This document shows positions 32,691 to 41,862 of a DNA stretch of 64,000 bases, one piece after another; position 1 is the first letter of the stretch; each line of letters begins with the position of its first letter. The position numbers and the translations under genes were made by a program. This stretch comes from Devosiaceae bacterium. Lineage in GTDB: Bacteria; Pseudomonadota; Alphaproteobacteria; Rhizobiales; Devosiaceae. The notes under the pieces were generated by a model, which saw nothing but the letters and a program-made list of their open reading frames with translations, searched no databases and was not told the origin of the DNA. The stretch covers positions 1 through 64,000 of the forward strand of contig JAKISW010000005.1 in NCBI GenBank assembly GCA_021648375.1, in the 5' to 3' direction.

Positions 32691-34034
32691 ATGTCGGGCC
32701 AGATTTTTGGTCGGCACACCAAGGGATCTTTGCCAGTTGTTGCTGGCGGAGATGGCGTCTGGCTGATCGACAGGGATGGTAAACGCTATCTTGATGGCTG
32801 TGGTGGTGCGGCGATTTCTGCTCTGGGACATTCCAACAGGGCGGTACTTGAAGCTGCAAAAATACAGCTGGATAACATCGCTTTTGCCCACACGGGTTTT
32901 TTCACGTCTGAACCGGCAGAACAATTGGCAACACGGCTGGTGGAAAAAGCCCCTGAGGGAATAGAAAAAGTCTATCTGGTATCGGGCGGGTCCGAGGCAG
33001 TGGAGGCGGCCATCAAATTGTCCCGGCAGTATTTTGTTGAAATCGGGCAGAGCAAACGCTCTCAGATTATTTCACGCTGGCAATCCTATCATGGCAATAC
33101 TTTGGGAGCTTTGGCGGCGGGGGGAAACAAATGGCGAAGAGCACAGTTTGAGCCTTTGCTGGCTACTGCCATGCATCAGATTGACCCCTGTCATTATTGG
33201 CGCTGGGCGAAGCCGGGTGAGAGCGAATTTGATTATGGTCAGCGCATGGCCAATCAGCTGGAAGCAAAAATTTTGGAACTTGGCGCGCAAACAGTTGCCG
33301 CTTTTATTGCGGAGCCGGTGGTTGGCGCGACCATGGGCGCGGTTGGTGCTGTTGAGGGATATTTTGCCCGTATCAGAGAAATCTGCGATCAATATGGCGT
33401 GCTGTTGATACTGGACGAGGTAATGTGCGGGGCCGGGCGTACCGGAACATTTTTTGCCAGTGAATTTGATGCAGTAAAACCGGACATCATCTGTATGGCC
33501 AAGGGATTGGGGGCCGGGATTCAACCCATTGGCGCCATGTTATGTTCTGGTGAAATATATGATGGCATTGCTTCAGGATCGGGATTTTTTCAGCATGGGC
33601 ATACCTATATGGGTCACCCGGTAGCAGCGGCGACTGCGTTGGCGGTGCTAAAAGAAATTGATGACAATGATCTGCTGAGCAATGTCATTCAAATGGGTAA
33701 TTTGCTGGAAAAGGGATTGAAAAATAGGTTTGAAAACAACCCTTATGTGGGCGATGTCAGGGGCCGTGGTTTGTTTTATGGTCTGGAGCTGGTGGTGGAC
33801 AAAAAAAGCAAATCCGCCTTTGATCCATCCCTTGGCTTAAATAAAAAAATCAAAAAAAACGCCATGGATCTGGGCCTGATGTGCTATCCGTTCGGAGGCA
33901 CCATTGATGGTAAAACCGGCGATCACGTGCTGCTGGCTCCCCCCTATATAATTGCTTCCAACGAGATTGATATGCTGGTGGAACGGTTGGGGGAAGCCGT
34001 TGATGTTTCATTGGCACAAATCGGTTTTTCGTAA
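32691..34034 (+). CDS. Class III PLP-dependent aminotransferase
   Basis: 447 residues of the omega-amino acid/4-aminobutyrate transaminase family. Visible features are YLDGCGGAAISALGH near the N-terminus, VYLVSGGSEAVEAAIKLSRQ (PLP phosphate site), LLILDEVMCGAGRTG with the PLP-nitrogen aspartate, and ICMAKGLGAGIQPIGA with the Schiff-base lysine. It removes the amino group from an omega- or beta-amino compound onto an oxoacid. It lies between a TAXI-TRAP transporter and a BKACE gene, suggesting that the transported compound is transaminated to a beta-keto acid. AGGA precedes the ATG. Confidence 0.88.
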   Translation: MSGQIFGRHTKGSLPVVAGGDGVWLIDRDGKRYLDGCGGAAISALGHSNRAVLEAAKIQLDNIAFAHTGFFTSEPAEQLATRLVEKAPEGIEKVYLVSGGSEAVEAAIKLSRQYFVEIGQSKRSQIISRWQSYHGNTLGALAAGGNKWRRAQFEPLLATAMHQIDPCHYWRWAKPGESEFDYGQRMANQLEAKILELGAQTVAAFIAEPVVGATMGAVGAVEGYFARIREICDQYGVLLILDEVMCGAGRTGTFFASEFDAVKPDIICMAKGLGAGIQPIGAMLCSGEIYDGIASGSGFFQHGHTYMGHPVAAATALAVLKEIDDNDLLSNVIQMGNLLEKGLKNRFENNPYVGDVRGRGLFYGLELVVDKKSKSAFDPSLGLNKKIKKNAMDLGLMCYPFGGTIDGKTGDHVLLAPPYIIASNEIDMLVERLGEAVDVSLAQIGFS

Positions 34035-34063
34035 AAAGTAGTTATGAAACAAGCAGCAAGAAT

Positions 34064-34846
34064 ATGAATTCCAATAAGCGCCAACCACAGATTTTTGTTG
34101 CTCCCAATGGGGCCAGAAAATCAAAGCAGGATCATCCGTCATTACCTATGACTATTGACGAAATCGTCACCACTGCCAAAACCTGTTTTGAGGCCGGGGC
34201 AACTGGGCTTCATGCTCATGTGCGCGATGAAAAGGGCAAGCACATTTTAGATGCGGGTCTTTATGGGGAACTCATTGGTGAAATGGAACTAAAAGTTCCG
34301 GCCATGGGCGTGCAGATTACCACCGAAGCTGTTGGGATTTATAATCCCGCTGAGCAGCGTGAACTGGTGCGAGCCATCAGGCCAAAGATGGTATCGGTGT
34401 CTATGGCCGAAATGTTTGAGGATGATGATCTGGCGGCGGTTTCAAGGTTTTATTATTGGGCTAAAGAAGAAAATATTGAAATTCAGCACATTGTTTATTC
34501 GGCGGAAGAATTTTTGCTTCTAAGCAGAAAAATGCTGCTTGGAACTATTCCGGCCCGGCAAAAATCCGTGTTGTTTGTGCTTGGTCGTTATGAGAAAAAT
34601 CAGCAAAGTAATCCGGCAATGCTGCAGCCATTTCTTGATGTGTTAAAATCACTTCGACAGGGGGATGAATGGCGCTTTATGGTCTGCGCATTCGGTAGGG
34701 GCGAAACAGATTGCCTTGTGGCGGCAGCAAAAGCCAAGGGAGACTGCCGGGTGGGATTTGAGAATAATTTTTTACACCGGGATGGGGTAATAGCTAGGGA
34801 TAATGCCGACAGGGTTTTGGCTCTAAAACAAGCCCTGGAAGAATAA
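34064..34846 (+). CDS. BKACE (DUF849) family beta-keto acid cleavage enzyme
   Basis: 260 residues of the family founded by 3-keto-5-aminohexanoate cleavage enzyme Kce, which condenses a beta-keto acid with acetyl-CoA to give acetoacetate and a new acyl-CoA. The zinc-binding His-x-His is in GLHAHVRDEKGKH, and the late glutamate in CRVGFENNFL fits the third ligand. Many BKACE members are about 275-310 residues, so this one is slightly short. It follows the aminotransferase by 29 bp, probably in one operon; a pathway of import, transamination and cleavage is inferred. Confidence 0.82.
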   Translation: MNSNKRQPQIFVAPNGARKSKQDHPSLPMTIDEIVTTAKTCFEAGATGLHAHVRDEKGKHILDAGLYGELIGEMELKVPAMGVQITTEAVGIYNPAEQRELVRAIRPKMVSVSMAEMFEDDDLAAVSRFYYWAKEENIEIQHIVYSAEEFLLLSRKMLLGTIPARQKSVLFVLGRYEKNQQSNPAMLQPFLDVLKSLRQGDEWRFMVCAFGRGETDCLVAAAKAKGDCRVGFENNFLHRDGVIARDNADRVLALKQALEE

Positions 34847-34871
34847 AACCACGAAATATTTATGAAAATCC

Positions 34872-35780
34872 TTAAAATTGTGGAGGGGTTTCGCCAGCCC
34901 TGATGCAGGCGGCGCGCAATGTATTGGCCATCAGCATGGCAATGGTCATGGGACCGACTCCGCCGGGCACCGGGGTAATTGCTCCAGCAATCGGGGCAAC
35001 CTCATTATAATCCACATCACCAACAAGGCGGGTTTTGCCCTCGCCTTTTTCGGGGGCGGGAATACGGTTTATGCCCACGTCAATCACTGTGGCCCCTTTC
35101 ATCACCCAGTCGGCCTTGACCATATTTGGCCTGCCAACGGCGGCAACAATAATATCTGCATAGGAGCAGATTTCTGGCAGGTTGGCGGTGCGGGAATGGG
35201 CGATGGTGACAGTGGCGTTGGCCAATAGCAGCAGGTTGGCGACCGGCTTTCCAACCAAAATCGAGCGCCCGATAACAACAGCATTAAGCCCTGAAAGGTC
35301 GCTCCCGCGAATGCTTTTGATCATTAACATGCAACCGGCCGGAGTGCAGGCAACAAATGCATCATCCAGATGGGCCGAACCGAGTTTGCCAACATTGGTC
35401 AGGGTTAAACCATCCACATCTTTTGCCGGGTCAATGGCCTGAATGATTTTATATTCATCAAGATGGGAGGGCAGGGGCATCTGCACCAGAATACCATCGA
35501 CGGTATCATCTTCGTTGAGTTTTTTGATTAGAGCCAGAAGATCGCCCTCAGAGGTGTTTTGGGGCAGAATATGCTCAAAGGAATTGAGACCACATTGCAG
35601 GGCCATGCGCCCTTTGGATGCCACATAGACTTTTGATGCTGGGTCTTCTCCCACCAAAACCACCGCGAGGCCGGGTTTTTGCATACCCTTTTGTGCAAGA
35701 TTTGCTGTTTTTGATTTAACCTGCTCCAGCACTTTTGCTGCCAAAAGTTTTCCGTCAATTTTTTTGTCTGATGAGGCCAA
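34872..35780 (-). CDS. folD: Methylenetetrahydrofolate dehydrogenase / cyclohydrolase
   Basis: Bifunctional NADP-dependent enzyme of one-carbon metabolism, 302 residues. GLAVVLVGEDPASKVYVASK contains the Tyr and Lys of the active site; GILVQMPLPSHLD and the nucleotide-binding VIGRSILVGKPVANLL are standard FolD signatures, and PVPGGVGPMTIAMLM is the C-terminal one. It is convergent with the BKACE gene, 25 bp apart, and divergent from psuG across 155 bp. Nothing unusual. Confidence 0.97.
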   Translation of the reverse strand: MASSDKKIDGKLLAAKVLEQVKSKTANLAQKGMQKPGLAVVLVGEDPASKVYVASKGRMALQCGLNSFEHILPQNTSEGDLLALIKKLNEDDTVDGILVQMPLPSHLDEYKIIQAIDPAKDVDGLTLTNVGKLGSAHLDDAFVACTPAGCMLMIKSIRGSDLSGLNAVVIGRSILVGKPVANLLLLANATVTIAHSRTANLPEICSYADIIVAAVGRPNMVKADWVMKGATVIDVGINRIPAPEKGEGKTRLVGDVDYNEVAPIAGAITPVPGGVGPMTIAMLMANTLRAACIRAGETPPQF

Positions 35781-35935
35781 TTTTTATACTCGCTAAAATG
35801 GATGAATGATAATTTTCAAAGCATTTGATAATTAGCAGCGCCCTGATTAAAAGCAACCAATCAGAATAATTTATAAGTTTTAGATTCGCGCCTAAAGGGC
35901 AGTGAATATCTTATCGAGAAAATTTAAAGGGTAAA

Positions 35936-36856
35936 ATGGCTTTTATAGATCATATGAATATCAGTGAAGAAGTTGCGGATGCCATCAAAGACAACAGCCC
36001 TGTGGTGGCACTGGAAAGCACAATAATTACCCACGGCATGCCGTTTCCACAAAATCTGGATATTGCTTTAGCGGTTGAAGCGGAAGTGAGGAATTCCGGA
36101 GCCGTACCGGCAACCATTGCCATAATGGATGGGGTGCTAGAGGTGGGGATAAGCGGAGACCGGCTGGAAGAGCTAAGCGAGCGTAATGAAGAGGCGGCCA
36201 AAGCCTCGCGGCGGGATGTGGCATCGATTCTGGTAAAAGGGGGGCTGGCGGGAACAACCGTTGCCACAACCATGCAAATCGCGAAGGCAGCGGATATAAA
36301 AATATTTGCCACCGGGGGCATTGGCGGTGTGCATCGGGGGGCTGAAATCAGTTTTGATATTTCGGCTGATCTGGCAGAACTGGCGCGAACGCCTGTGGCT
36401 GTTGTTTGTGCGGGTGCCAAAAGCATTCTTGATATTGGCAAGACCCTTGAAGTGCTCGAAAGCAATGGTGTGCCGGTAATCGGGTATGGCAGTGATAGCT
36501 TTCCTGCGTTTTTCTCTCGAGATAGCGGGTATTTTGTCGATCATCGCTTTGATGATGTCAATGATATTGCCCTAATGATAAAGACACAAAACCAGTTGGA
36601 AATGGGTGGAGTTCTGGTGGCTGTTCCGATCCCAGAAACCGATGCCATGGATGGGAAAAAAATAGAAGAAATAATCCAAATGGCTCTCAAGGAAGCTAAT
36701 GAAAAAGGCATTTCGCGCAAGGATCTCACCCCTTATTTGCTGCAAAAGATTTTTGAGTTGAGCAAGGGGGAAAGCCTAAAAGCCAATGGAGCGCTGATCA
36801 GGAATAATGCAGCAGTTGCGGGCAAAATTGCAGTTGCGCTTTGTGAACTGAAGTGA
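35936..36856 (+). CDS. psuG: Pseudouridine-5'-phosphate glycosidase
   Basis: Cleaves pseudouridine 5'-phosphate to uracil and ribose 5-phosphate, breaking the C-C glycosidic bond. The 306-residue protein has ALESTIITHGMPFPQNLDIA, VKGGLAGTTVATTMQIA with the catalytic lysine region, and FATGGIGGVHRGAE, all strongly conserved in the indigoidine synthase A-like/PsuG family. The kinase that makes its substrate is expected to be the immediately following PfkB gene, whose ATG begins at the next base after the stop. Confidence 0.95.
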   Translation: MAFIDHMNISEEVADAIKDNSPVVALESTIITHGMPFPQNLDIALAVEAEVRNSGAVPATIAIMDGVLEVGISGDRLEELSERNEEAAKASRRDVASILVKGGLAGTTVATTMQIAKAADIKIFATGGIGGVHRGAEISFDISADLAELARTPVAVVCAGAKSILDIGKTLEVLESNGVPVIGYGSDSFPAFFSRDSGYFVDHRFDDVNDIALMIKTQNQLEMGGVLVAVPIPETDAMDGKKIEEIIQMALKEANEKGISRKDLTPYLLQKIFELSKGESLKANGALIRNNAAVAGKIAVALCELK

Positions 36857-37753
36857 ATGGATAAAAAACTTCAAAAATCCGTATTGTTTGTCGGAGACGT
36901 GATGCGCGACATCATTGTTAAGCCGGAGGGGGATTTGCGCATCGGCTCAGATAGGGCAGCAGAAATTGCCATGAAGCATGGGGGGGCAGCCGCAAATCAG
37001 GCGGTGTGGCTGGCGGCAACCGGGCAAAAGGTGAAGCTGGTGGCACGCATTGGTGAAAATGGCGCGCCGGAATTGGTGAAACGGTTCAAGGATAAAAATA
37101 TCGAAACGGTTTTTACCATCGACAAAAGTCGGGAAACCGGAATGCTGGTGGCTATTGTCACCAAAGACGGGGAGCGCAGTTTTTATACAGACAGGGGAGC
37201 AAATATGGCCCTAAATATTGCAGATGTTCCCAAAGATATTTTGGATGATGTGGGGCTGATTATGCTTTCCGGATATAGTTTTTTTGCTGACGGGCCAAGG
37301 GATGTCGTTGGCCAGATCATGTCATGGGCCAAACAAAAAAACATAAAAGTGGCCATAGACCCTGCCTCGGCTGGCTTTATAAAAGATGCGGGAGTGAATC
37401 AATTTTTGGACTGGATAAAGGGAGCGGCGATTTTGCTGCTTAATCTGGAAGAGGCAGAGCTGTTAAGCGGAGAAAAATCGCTGGCCCGGCAGTTAGCGGT
37501 TTTATCAGAACTTTTTGACCTTGTTATAATAAAAAAAGGGGCCAAAGGGGCAAGCGCTTTGCAAAAAAACGGGACAATGATTGAAGTTGAGGCCCCTTAT
37601 GTGAAAATTGTCGATAGCACCGGGGCTGGGGATGCATTTGCTGCCGGATTTATCAGGGCCTATTTGGGCAAAAATTCGCTGGTGAAATGTCTTGAGGCGG
37701 GCGTTGTAAATGGGTCAATGGCCGTTACACAAATGGGAAGTCAACCCGAATGA
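36857..37753 (+). CDS. psuK: PfkB-family kinase, probable pseudouridine kinase
   Basis: 298 residues of the PfkB ribokinase-like family: VLFVGDVMRDIIVKPEGDL and MKHGGAAANQAVWLAATGQK in the N-terminal half, and the catalytic DSTGAGDAFAAGFIRAYLG near the end. Pseudouridine kinase is inferred from direct abutment to psuG; the sequence alone does not exclude another sugar or nucleoside. The stop overlaps the next gene by 4 bp, so psuG-psuK-glycerate kinase is one transcription unit. Confidence 0.8.
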   Translation: MDKKLQKSVLFVGDVMRDIIVKPEGDLRIGSDRAAEIAMKHGGAAANQAVWLAATGQKVKLVARIGENGAPELVKRFKDKNIETVFTIDKSRETGMLVAIVTKDGERSFYTDRGANMALNIADVPKDILDDVGLIMLSGYSFFADGPRDVVGQIMSWAKQKNIKVAIDPASAGFIKDAGVNQFLDWIKGAAILLLNLEEAELLSGEKSLARQLAVLSELFDLVIIKKGAKGASALQKNGTMIEVEAPYVKIVDSTGAGDAFAAGFIRAYLGKNSLVKCLEAGVVNGSMAVTQMGSQPE

Positions 37754-39066
37754 GTGATGACAATTTTAATGTTAATTCAGCTGATTTTAATCCGCGTGAA
37801 TTTCTTGAGCAATTGTTTCATGTCGCCGTAAAAGCTTCTGTTCCGGCGGCGGTAATGGGGAAGTATATGCCTATGCCCCCAAAGGGGAAAACCATAATTG
37901 TCGGGGCGGGTAAAGCCTCGGCGCAAATGGCAAAAGCCTTTGAGGAAATTTGCGCCAAAGACCCCGATTGGCAAAACCCGATTGGCGGTTTGGTGGTTAC
38001 GCAATATGGCAGTGCTGAGCGGTGCAAACATATAGAAATTGTTGAGGCTTCTCATCCGGTGCCTGATGAACAAGGTTTCGCCGCTGCAAAACGCATCTTG
38101 CAACTGGTTGGGGGGGCGCAAAAAGATGATTTGGTGGTGGCACTTATCTCCGGGGGAGGATCATCACTGCTGCCATATCCTGGACCGGGAATGGACCTGA
38201 GAGATAAGCAACATTTAAATGAGCAGCTGTTGGCCAGTGGTGCTCCCATATCAAAAATGAACGCTGTCAGAAAAATGTTCTCAATGATCAAAGGGGGCAG
38301 GTTAGGGGTGGCCGCATATCCGGCGCCCTTGCTTACTCTGGTTATTTCAGACGTACCGGGGGACGATCCGGCAGAAGTCGCTTCAGGTCCAACCATTGCC
38401 AGTTTTAGTGGTGCTAAAGAGGCCAAAAAAATTACTGTGGATTATAAAATTGAACTGGGTGAGGCTGCGAGGAAAAGTCTGGCAAGGGGAGATAATCTGC
38501 CTCCCAAACCAGGTGATAAAAGATTTGCGTCGGCTACTCATCAGGTAATTGCTTCAGCCAGGCTTTCCCTTGAGGCGGCAGCTGACAAGGCACGGGGTGC
38601 GGGCTGTGAGGTGATTGTTCTTGGTGATGCCATTGAGGGGGAAGCAAGGGAAGTTGGCCGGGAACATGGCAAAATGATAGTTGAAAAAGCTGTGACAAAA
38701 AGGCGCTTAAAACCGTTGTTGATCCTTTCAGGCGGAGAGACCAGCGTAACCATTGCCAAGGGTGGGGTGCCGGGAAAAGGCGGTCGCAACAGCGAATATC
38801 TTTTGGCGCTGGCTTTGGAAATATCAGGGGTTAAAAATGTGGTGTGCTTAAGCGCTGATACGGACGGCAGAGACGGTTCAGAAAATAATGCCGGGGTGTT
38901 TTGCGATGGTTCAACCGCTCAAAGAATGGCGGCCAAAAATGTTGAAGTAGAGCAACATTTGATTGCCCACAATTCATGGGCCGCTTTTGATGCGGTGGAT
39001 GATTTGTTTAGCACCGGTCCGACAGGCACCAATGTAAATGATTTTCGGGCCACTTTAATTTATTGA
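37750..39066 (+). CDS. Glycerate 2-kinase (MOFRL/DUF4147 family)
   Basis: 438 residues of the GckA/TtuD family, often labelled hydroxypyruvate reductase but shown in several bacteria to phosphorylate glycerate at position 2. Features: KGKTIIVGAGKASAQMAKAF (N-terminal Rossmann part), ALISGGGSSLLPYPGPGMDL, and the MOFRL region with GGRNSEYLLALALE and LSADTDGRDGSENNAGVF. Its coupling to psuG-psuK is not explained by known pseudouridine breakdown, which yields uracil and ribose 5-phosphate; it may serve uptake of a glycerate-containing compound. Confidence 0.88.
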   Translation: MSDDNFNVNSADFNPREFLEQLFHVAVKASVPAAVMGKYMPMPPKGKTIIVGAGKASAQMAKAFEEICAKDPDWQNPIGGLVVTQYGSAERCKHIEIVEASHPVPDEQGFAAAKRILQLVGGAQKDDLVVALISGGGSSLLPYPGPGMDLRDKQHLNEQLLASGAPISKMNAVRKMFSMIKGGRLGVAAYPAPLLTLVISDVPGDDPAEVASGPTIASFSGAKEAKKITVDYKIELGEAARKSLARGDNLPPKPGDKRFASATHQVIASARLSLEAAADKARGAGCEVIVLGDAIEGEAREVGREHGKMIVEKAVTKRRLKPLLILSGGETSVTIAKGGVPGKGGRNSEYLLALALEISGVKNVVCLSADTDGRDGSENNAGVFCDGSTAQRMAAKNVEVEQHLIAHNSWAAFDAVDDLFSTGPTGTNVNDFRATLIY

Positions 39067-39195
39067 AAATGGGGTGAGGGGCCTGCATTGGCAGCAAAAG
39101 ACTTGTGAGAACTGGCCATGCAAAAAATAATTTTATTGCGTTTTTGCGCTGAATAGGACTTAATCCACGCTGAATAAAAATGAGGGAGAAAATAA

Positions 39196-40167
39196 ATGAA
39201 AACAAAAACTTTTTTAACCGCCTTTGCCGCCGCTTTGCTGCTTAGTGCAGGTAGTGCATATGCGCAGGCAGATTGTGAGCGCGGAACGCTTGATGATCGC
39301 TATTGCGATGTTGATGGAGATCTTTTGGCTGATGCGCCGACCGATCCAGCTGATCTGGTTGATCCTGATACTTTAATTTTTGCTTATACTCCGGTGGAAG
39401 ATCCGGCAGTTTATAAAGAAGCATGGTCCGATTTCCTTGATTATATGGAAGAAGTGACAGGTAAAGACGTGGTGTTTTTCCCGGTTCAATCAAATGCTGC
39501 TCAGATCGAAGCCATGCGCTCCGGTCGTTTGCATATTGCCGGATTTAACACTGGTTCAAATCCACTCGCTGTGAACTGTGCTGGATTTAATCCTTTCACC
39601 ATTATGGCCTCACTTGACGGCAATTTTGGCTATGAAATGGAAATCCTGACCTATCCAGGTTCTGGAATTGAAACGGTTGAAGACATTAAGGGCGGAGTTT
39701 TAGCCTTTACTTCACCAACATCAAATTCTGGCTTTAAAGCGCCTTCTGCAATTTTGGCAAGTGAATTTGACATGATTGCAGACCGTGATTTTGAACCTGC
39801 ATTTTCGGGCAAGCACGATAATTCAATTCTTGGTGTTGCCAATAAGGATTATCCGGCTGCCTCAATTGCCAACTCGGTATTGTCGCGGATGATTTCTCGC
39901 GGTGTTATTGAAGCTGATGATGTGATTTCAATCTATAAATCACAAACATTCCCAACAACAGGTTTTGGAACTGCATACAATCTGGTTCCTGAATTGCGTG
40001 CTAATATCGAAAAAGCATTCTTCACCTTTGATTGGGAAGGCACAAGCCTGCAGGAAGAGTTTGAAAAATCAAACGAAGGGCAGTTCCTTGAAATGACTTA
40101 TATTGAGTTCTGGGATGTTATTCGTAAAATTGATGCTGCAAACGGCGTTTCCTACGCCTGCGAATAA
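39196..40167 (+). CDS. phnD: PhnD-like periplasmic binding protein
   Basis: 323 residues with signal peptide MKTKTFLTAFAAALLLSAGS (cleavage after AYA, near residue 24). An unusual acidic, cysteine-containing insert (CERGTLDDRYCDVDGDLLAD) follows before the PhnD fold starts with LIFAYTPVEDP. The helix-start FTSPTSNSGFKAPSAIL is where PhnD-type receptors bind the phosphonate/phosphate oxygens. Ligands of this family include phosphonates, phosphite and phosphate esters. GGGAG precedes the ATG. A terminator follows, then phnC. Confidence 0.87.
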   Translation: MKTKTFLTAFAAALLLSAGSAYAQADCERGTLDDRYCDVDGDLLADAPTDPADLVDPDTLIFAYTPVEDPAVYKEAWSDFLDYMEEVTGKDVVFFPVQSNAAQIEAMRSGRLHIAGFNTGSNPLAVNCAGFNPFTIMASLDGNFGYEMEILTYPGSGIETVEDIKGGVLAFTSPTSNSGFKAPSAILASEFDMIADRDFEPAFSGKHDNSILGVANKDYPAASIANSVLSRMISRGVIEADDVISIYKSQTFPTTGFGTAYNLVPELRANIEKAFFTFDWEGTSLQEEFEKSNEGQFLEMTYIEFWDVIRKIDAANGVSYACE

Positions 40168-40186
40168 TAGCTGAAAACAATAGTAT

Positions 40187-40222
40187 TGCCCGCGCGTTTT
40201 GTAATGCGCGCGGGCATTTTTT
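40187..40222 (+). terminator. Terminator/attenuator between phnD and phnC
   Basis: TGCCCGCGCG and CGCGCGGGCA form a perfect 10-bp stem with a 10-nt loop and six T. It is probably leaky so that phnC-E-E are made at lower level than the receptor. Confidence 0.9.
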
Positions 40223-40261
40223 ACACGTCATAAATTCTGGCGTGGTCATTGGGGTGAAAGA

Positions 40262-41053
40262 ATGCTGAAGCTAGAAAAGCTCACAAAAGTTTATAAGACC
40301 GGAGACAAGGCGCTATCCGATGTGGATCTGGAAGTGCCAAAAGGGCAGGTAATTGCCTTGATCGGCCCCTCTGGTGCTGGGAAAAGCACCTTGATCCGAT
40401 GTGTAAATAGACTTGTTACGCCAACAAGCGGCAAGGCTATTCTTGACGGAGTTGACATTACGTCCCTTGGGGCTGGTGGTTTACGACGTGAGCGGCGTCG
40501 CATGGGTATGATATTTCAGGAATACGCGTTGGTGGAACGTCTTAGCGTAATGGAAAATGTGCTTTCGGGCCGTTTGGGTTATGTGGGCTTTTGGCGCAGT
40601 TTTTTAAGAAAATTCCCCCAGTCTGATGTGGACGAGGCATATCGCTTGCTTGATCGGGTTGGTTTGCTGCATATGGCAGACAAGCGTGCCGATGAGCTTT
40701 CCGGCGGGCAACGCCAGCGGGTTGGTATCGCCAGAGCATTGATTCAAAACCCGGCAGTGCTGCTGGTTGATGAGCCTACAGCTTCTCTTGATCCAAAAAC
40801 CTCGCGTCAGATAATGCGCTTGATTTGCGAACTCTGTGAAGAGCGCGGATTGGCGGCGATTATTAATATTCACGATGTTAATCTGGCGATGATGTTTGTG
40901 CAGCGGGTTGTGGGCCTTGAAACCGGAAGAATTATTTTTGACGGCACCCCAAAACAATTAACCCCTGATGTTTTGACCAGCATTTATGGGGAAGAAGATT
41001 GGGAAGCAACCATTGAAACGGTTGACGATGATGACGAAGAAGGTGAAACGTGA
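40262..41053 (+). CDS. phnC: Phosphonate-type ABC transporter ATP-binding protein
   Basis: 263 residues; Walker A GPSGAGKST, Q-loop MIFQEYALVERLSVMENVL, signature LSGGQRQRVGIARAL and Walker B VLLVDEPTASLDP. The segment VENVLSGRLG-like SVMENVLSGRLGYVGFWRS is characteristic of PhnC. It is followed by two permeases with overlapping start/stop codons (4 bp and 1 bp), and preceded by the receptor. The acidic C-terminal tail (VDDDDEEGE) is unusual but short. Confidence 0.92.
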   Translation: MLKLEKLTKVYKTGDKALSDVDLEVPKGQVIALIGPSGAGKSTLIRCVNRLVTPTSGKAILDGVDITSLGAGGLRRERRRMGMIFQEYALVERLSVMENVLSGRLGYVGFWRSFLRKFPQSDVDEAYRLLDRVGLLHMADKRADELSGGQRQRVGIARALIQNPAVLLVDEPTASLDPKTSRQIMRLICELCEERGLAAIINIHDVNLAMMFVQRVVGLETGRIIFDGTPKQLTPDVLTSIYGEEDWEATIETVDDDDEEGET

Positions 41054-41862
41054 GCGCGCAGCTTGAAGATTTCGTAGGCAAGCCCTGGCGTAAACCTCAT
41101 TTCATCACCAACCCGTTTTGGCGTTGGAGTCTGATTGTTATAACCGTGGTCTATCTAATCCTGGCGATCGGTTCGCTAGAAGTGAGCTGGCAGCGGGTTT
41201 ATCTGGGCCTTGAGCGCGGATGGCGCTTTATTGTCGGATTTTCGCAACCCGATTTTGAATCGCGCTGGTCTGATATTTACGATGGTATGGTTGAAAGTGT
41301 AATAATCACCATCACGTCTACCGTAGTTGGCATTGCGATTTCCATTCCAATTGCCCTTGGTGCGGCGAGCAATATTGCTCCGATGCCGGTATATTTATTG
41401 TGTCGTGGCATTATTTCCGTCTCCAGAGCGCTTAATGAAATTATTGTGGCGATTTTGCTGGTGGCGATCTTTGGATTTGGCCCGCTGGCTGGATTTCTTA
41501 CTTTGAGTTTTGCCACCATTGGATTTTTAGCAAAATTGCTGGCTGAAGACATTGAAGATATGAATAAATCCCAGGCGGAAGCTGTTCGCTCTACCGGAGC
41601 TTCGTGGCTGCAATGGGTGAATTTTGGTGTGCAGCCGCAGGTAATGCCTCGTTTAATTGGCCTTTCAATTTATCGGCTGGACATAAATTTCAGGGAATCA
41701 GCGGTATTGGGGCTGGTTGGTGCCGGGGGAATTGGCGCGACTTTGAATACAGCCTTTGACCGTTATGAATTTGACACGGTGGCGGCAATTTTGATCATGA
41801 TTATCGCAACGGTGATGGTGCTTGAATTCCTGTCCGGATATATCAGGGCGAGGGTGCAATAA
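41050..41862 (+). CDS. phnE: Phosphonate-type ABC transporter permease 1
   Basis: 270-residue BPD_transp_1 permease with about six membrane segments; the EAA-type loop reads EAVRSTGASWLQWVNFGVQP and the following YRLDINFRESAVLGLVGAGG is the PhnE signature. It starts within the last codons of phnC (4-bp overlap) and abuts the second permease, whose ATG overlaps its last base. Confidence 0.92.
   Translation: MSAQLEDFVGKPWRKPHFITNPFWRWSLIVITVVYLILAIGSLEVSWQRVYLGLERGWRFIVGFSQPDFESRWSDIYDGMVESVIITITSTVVGIAISIPIALGAASNIAPMPVYLLCRGIISVSRALNEIIVAILLVAIFGFGPLAGFLTLSFATIGFLAKLLAEDIEDMNKSQAEAVRSTGASWLQWVNFGVQPQVMPRLIGLSIYRLDINFRESAVLGLVGAGGIGATLNTAFDRYEFDTVAAILIMIIATVMVLEFLSGYIRARVQ

Noticed and set aside
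36027..36465. Long antisense frames in psuG
   Set aside because: They are shadows of the psuG codon pattern with Ala/Pro/Ser-biased products and no family features.
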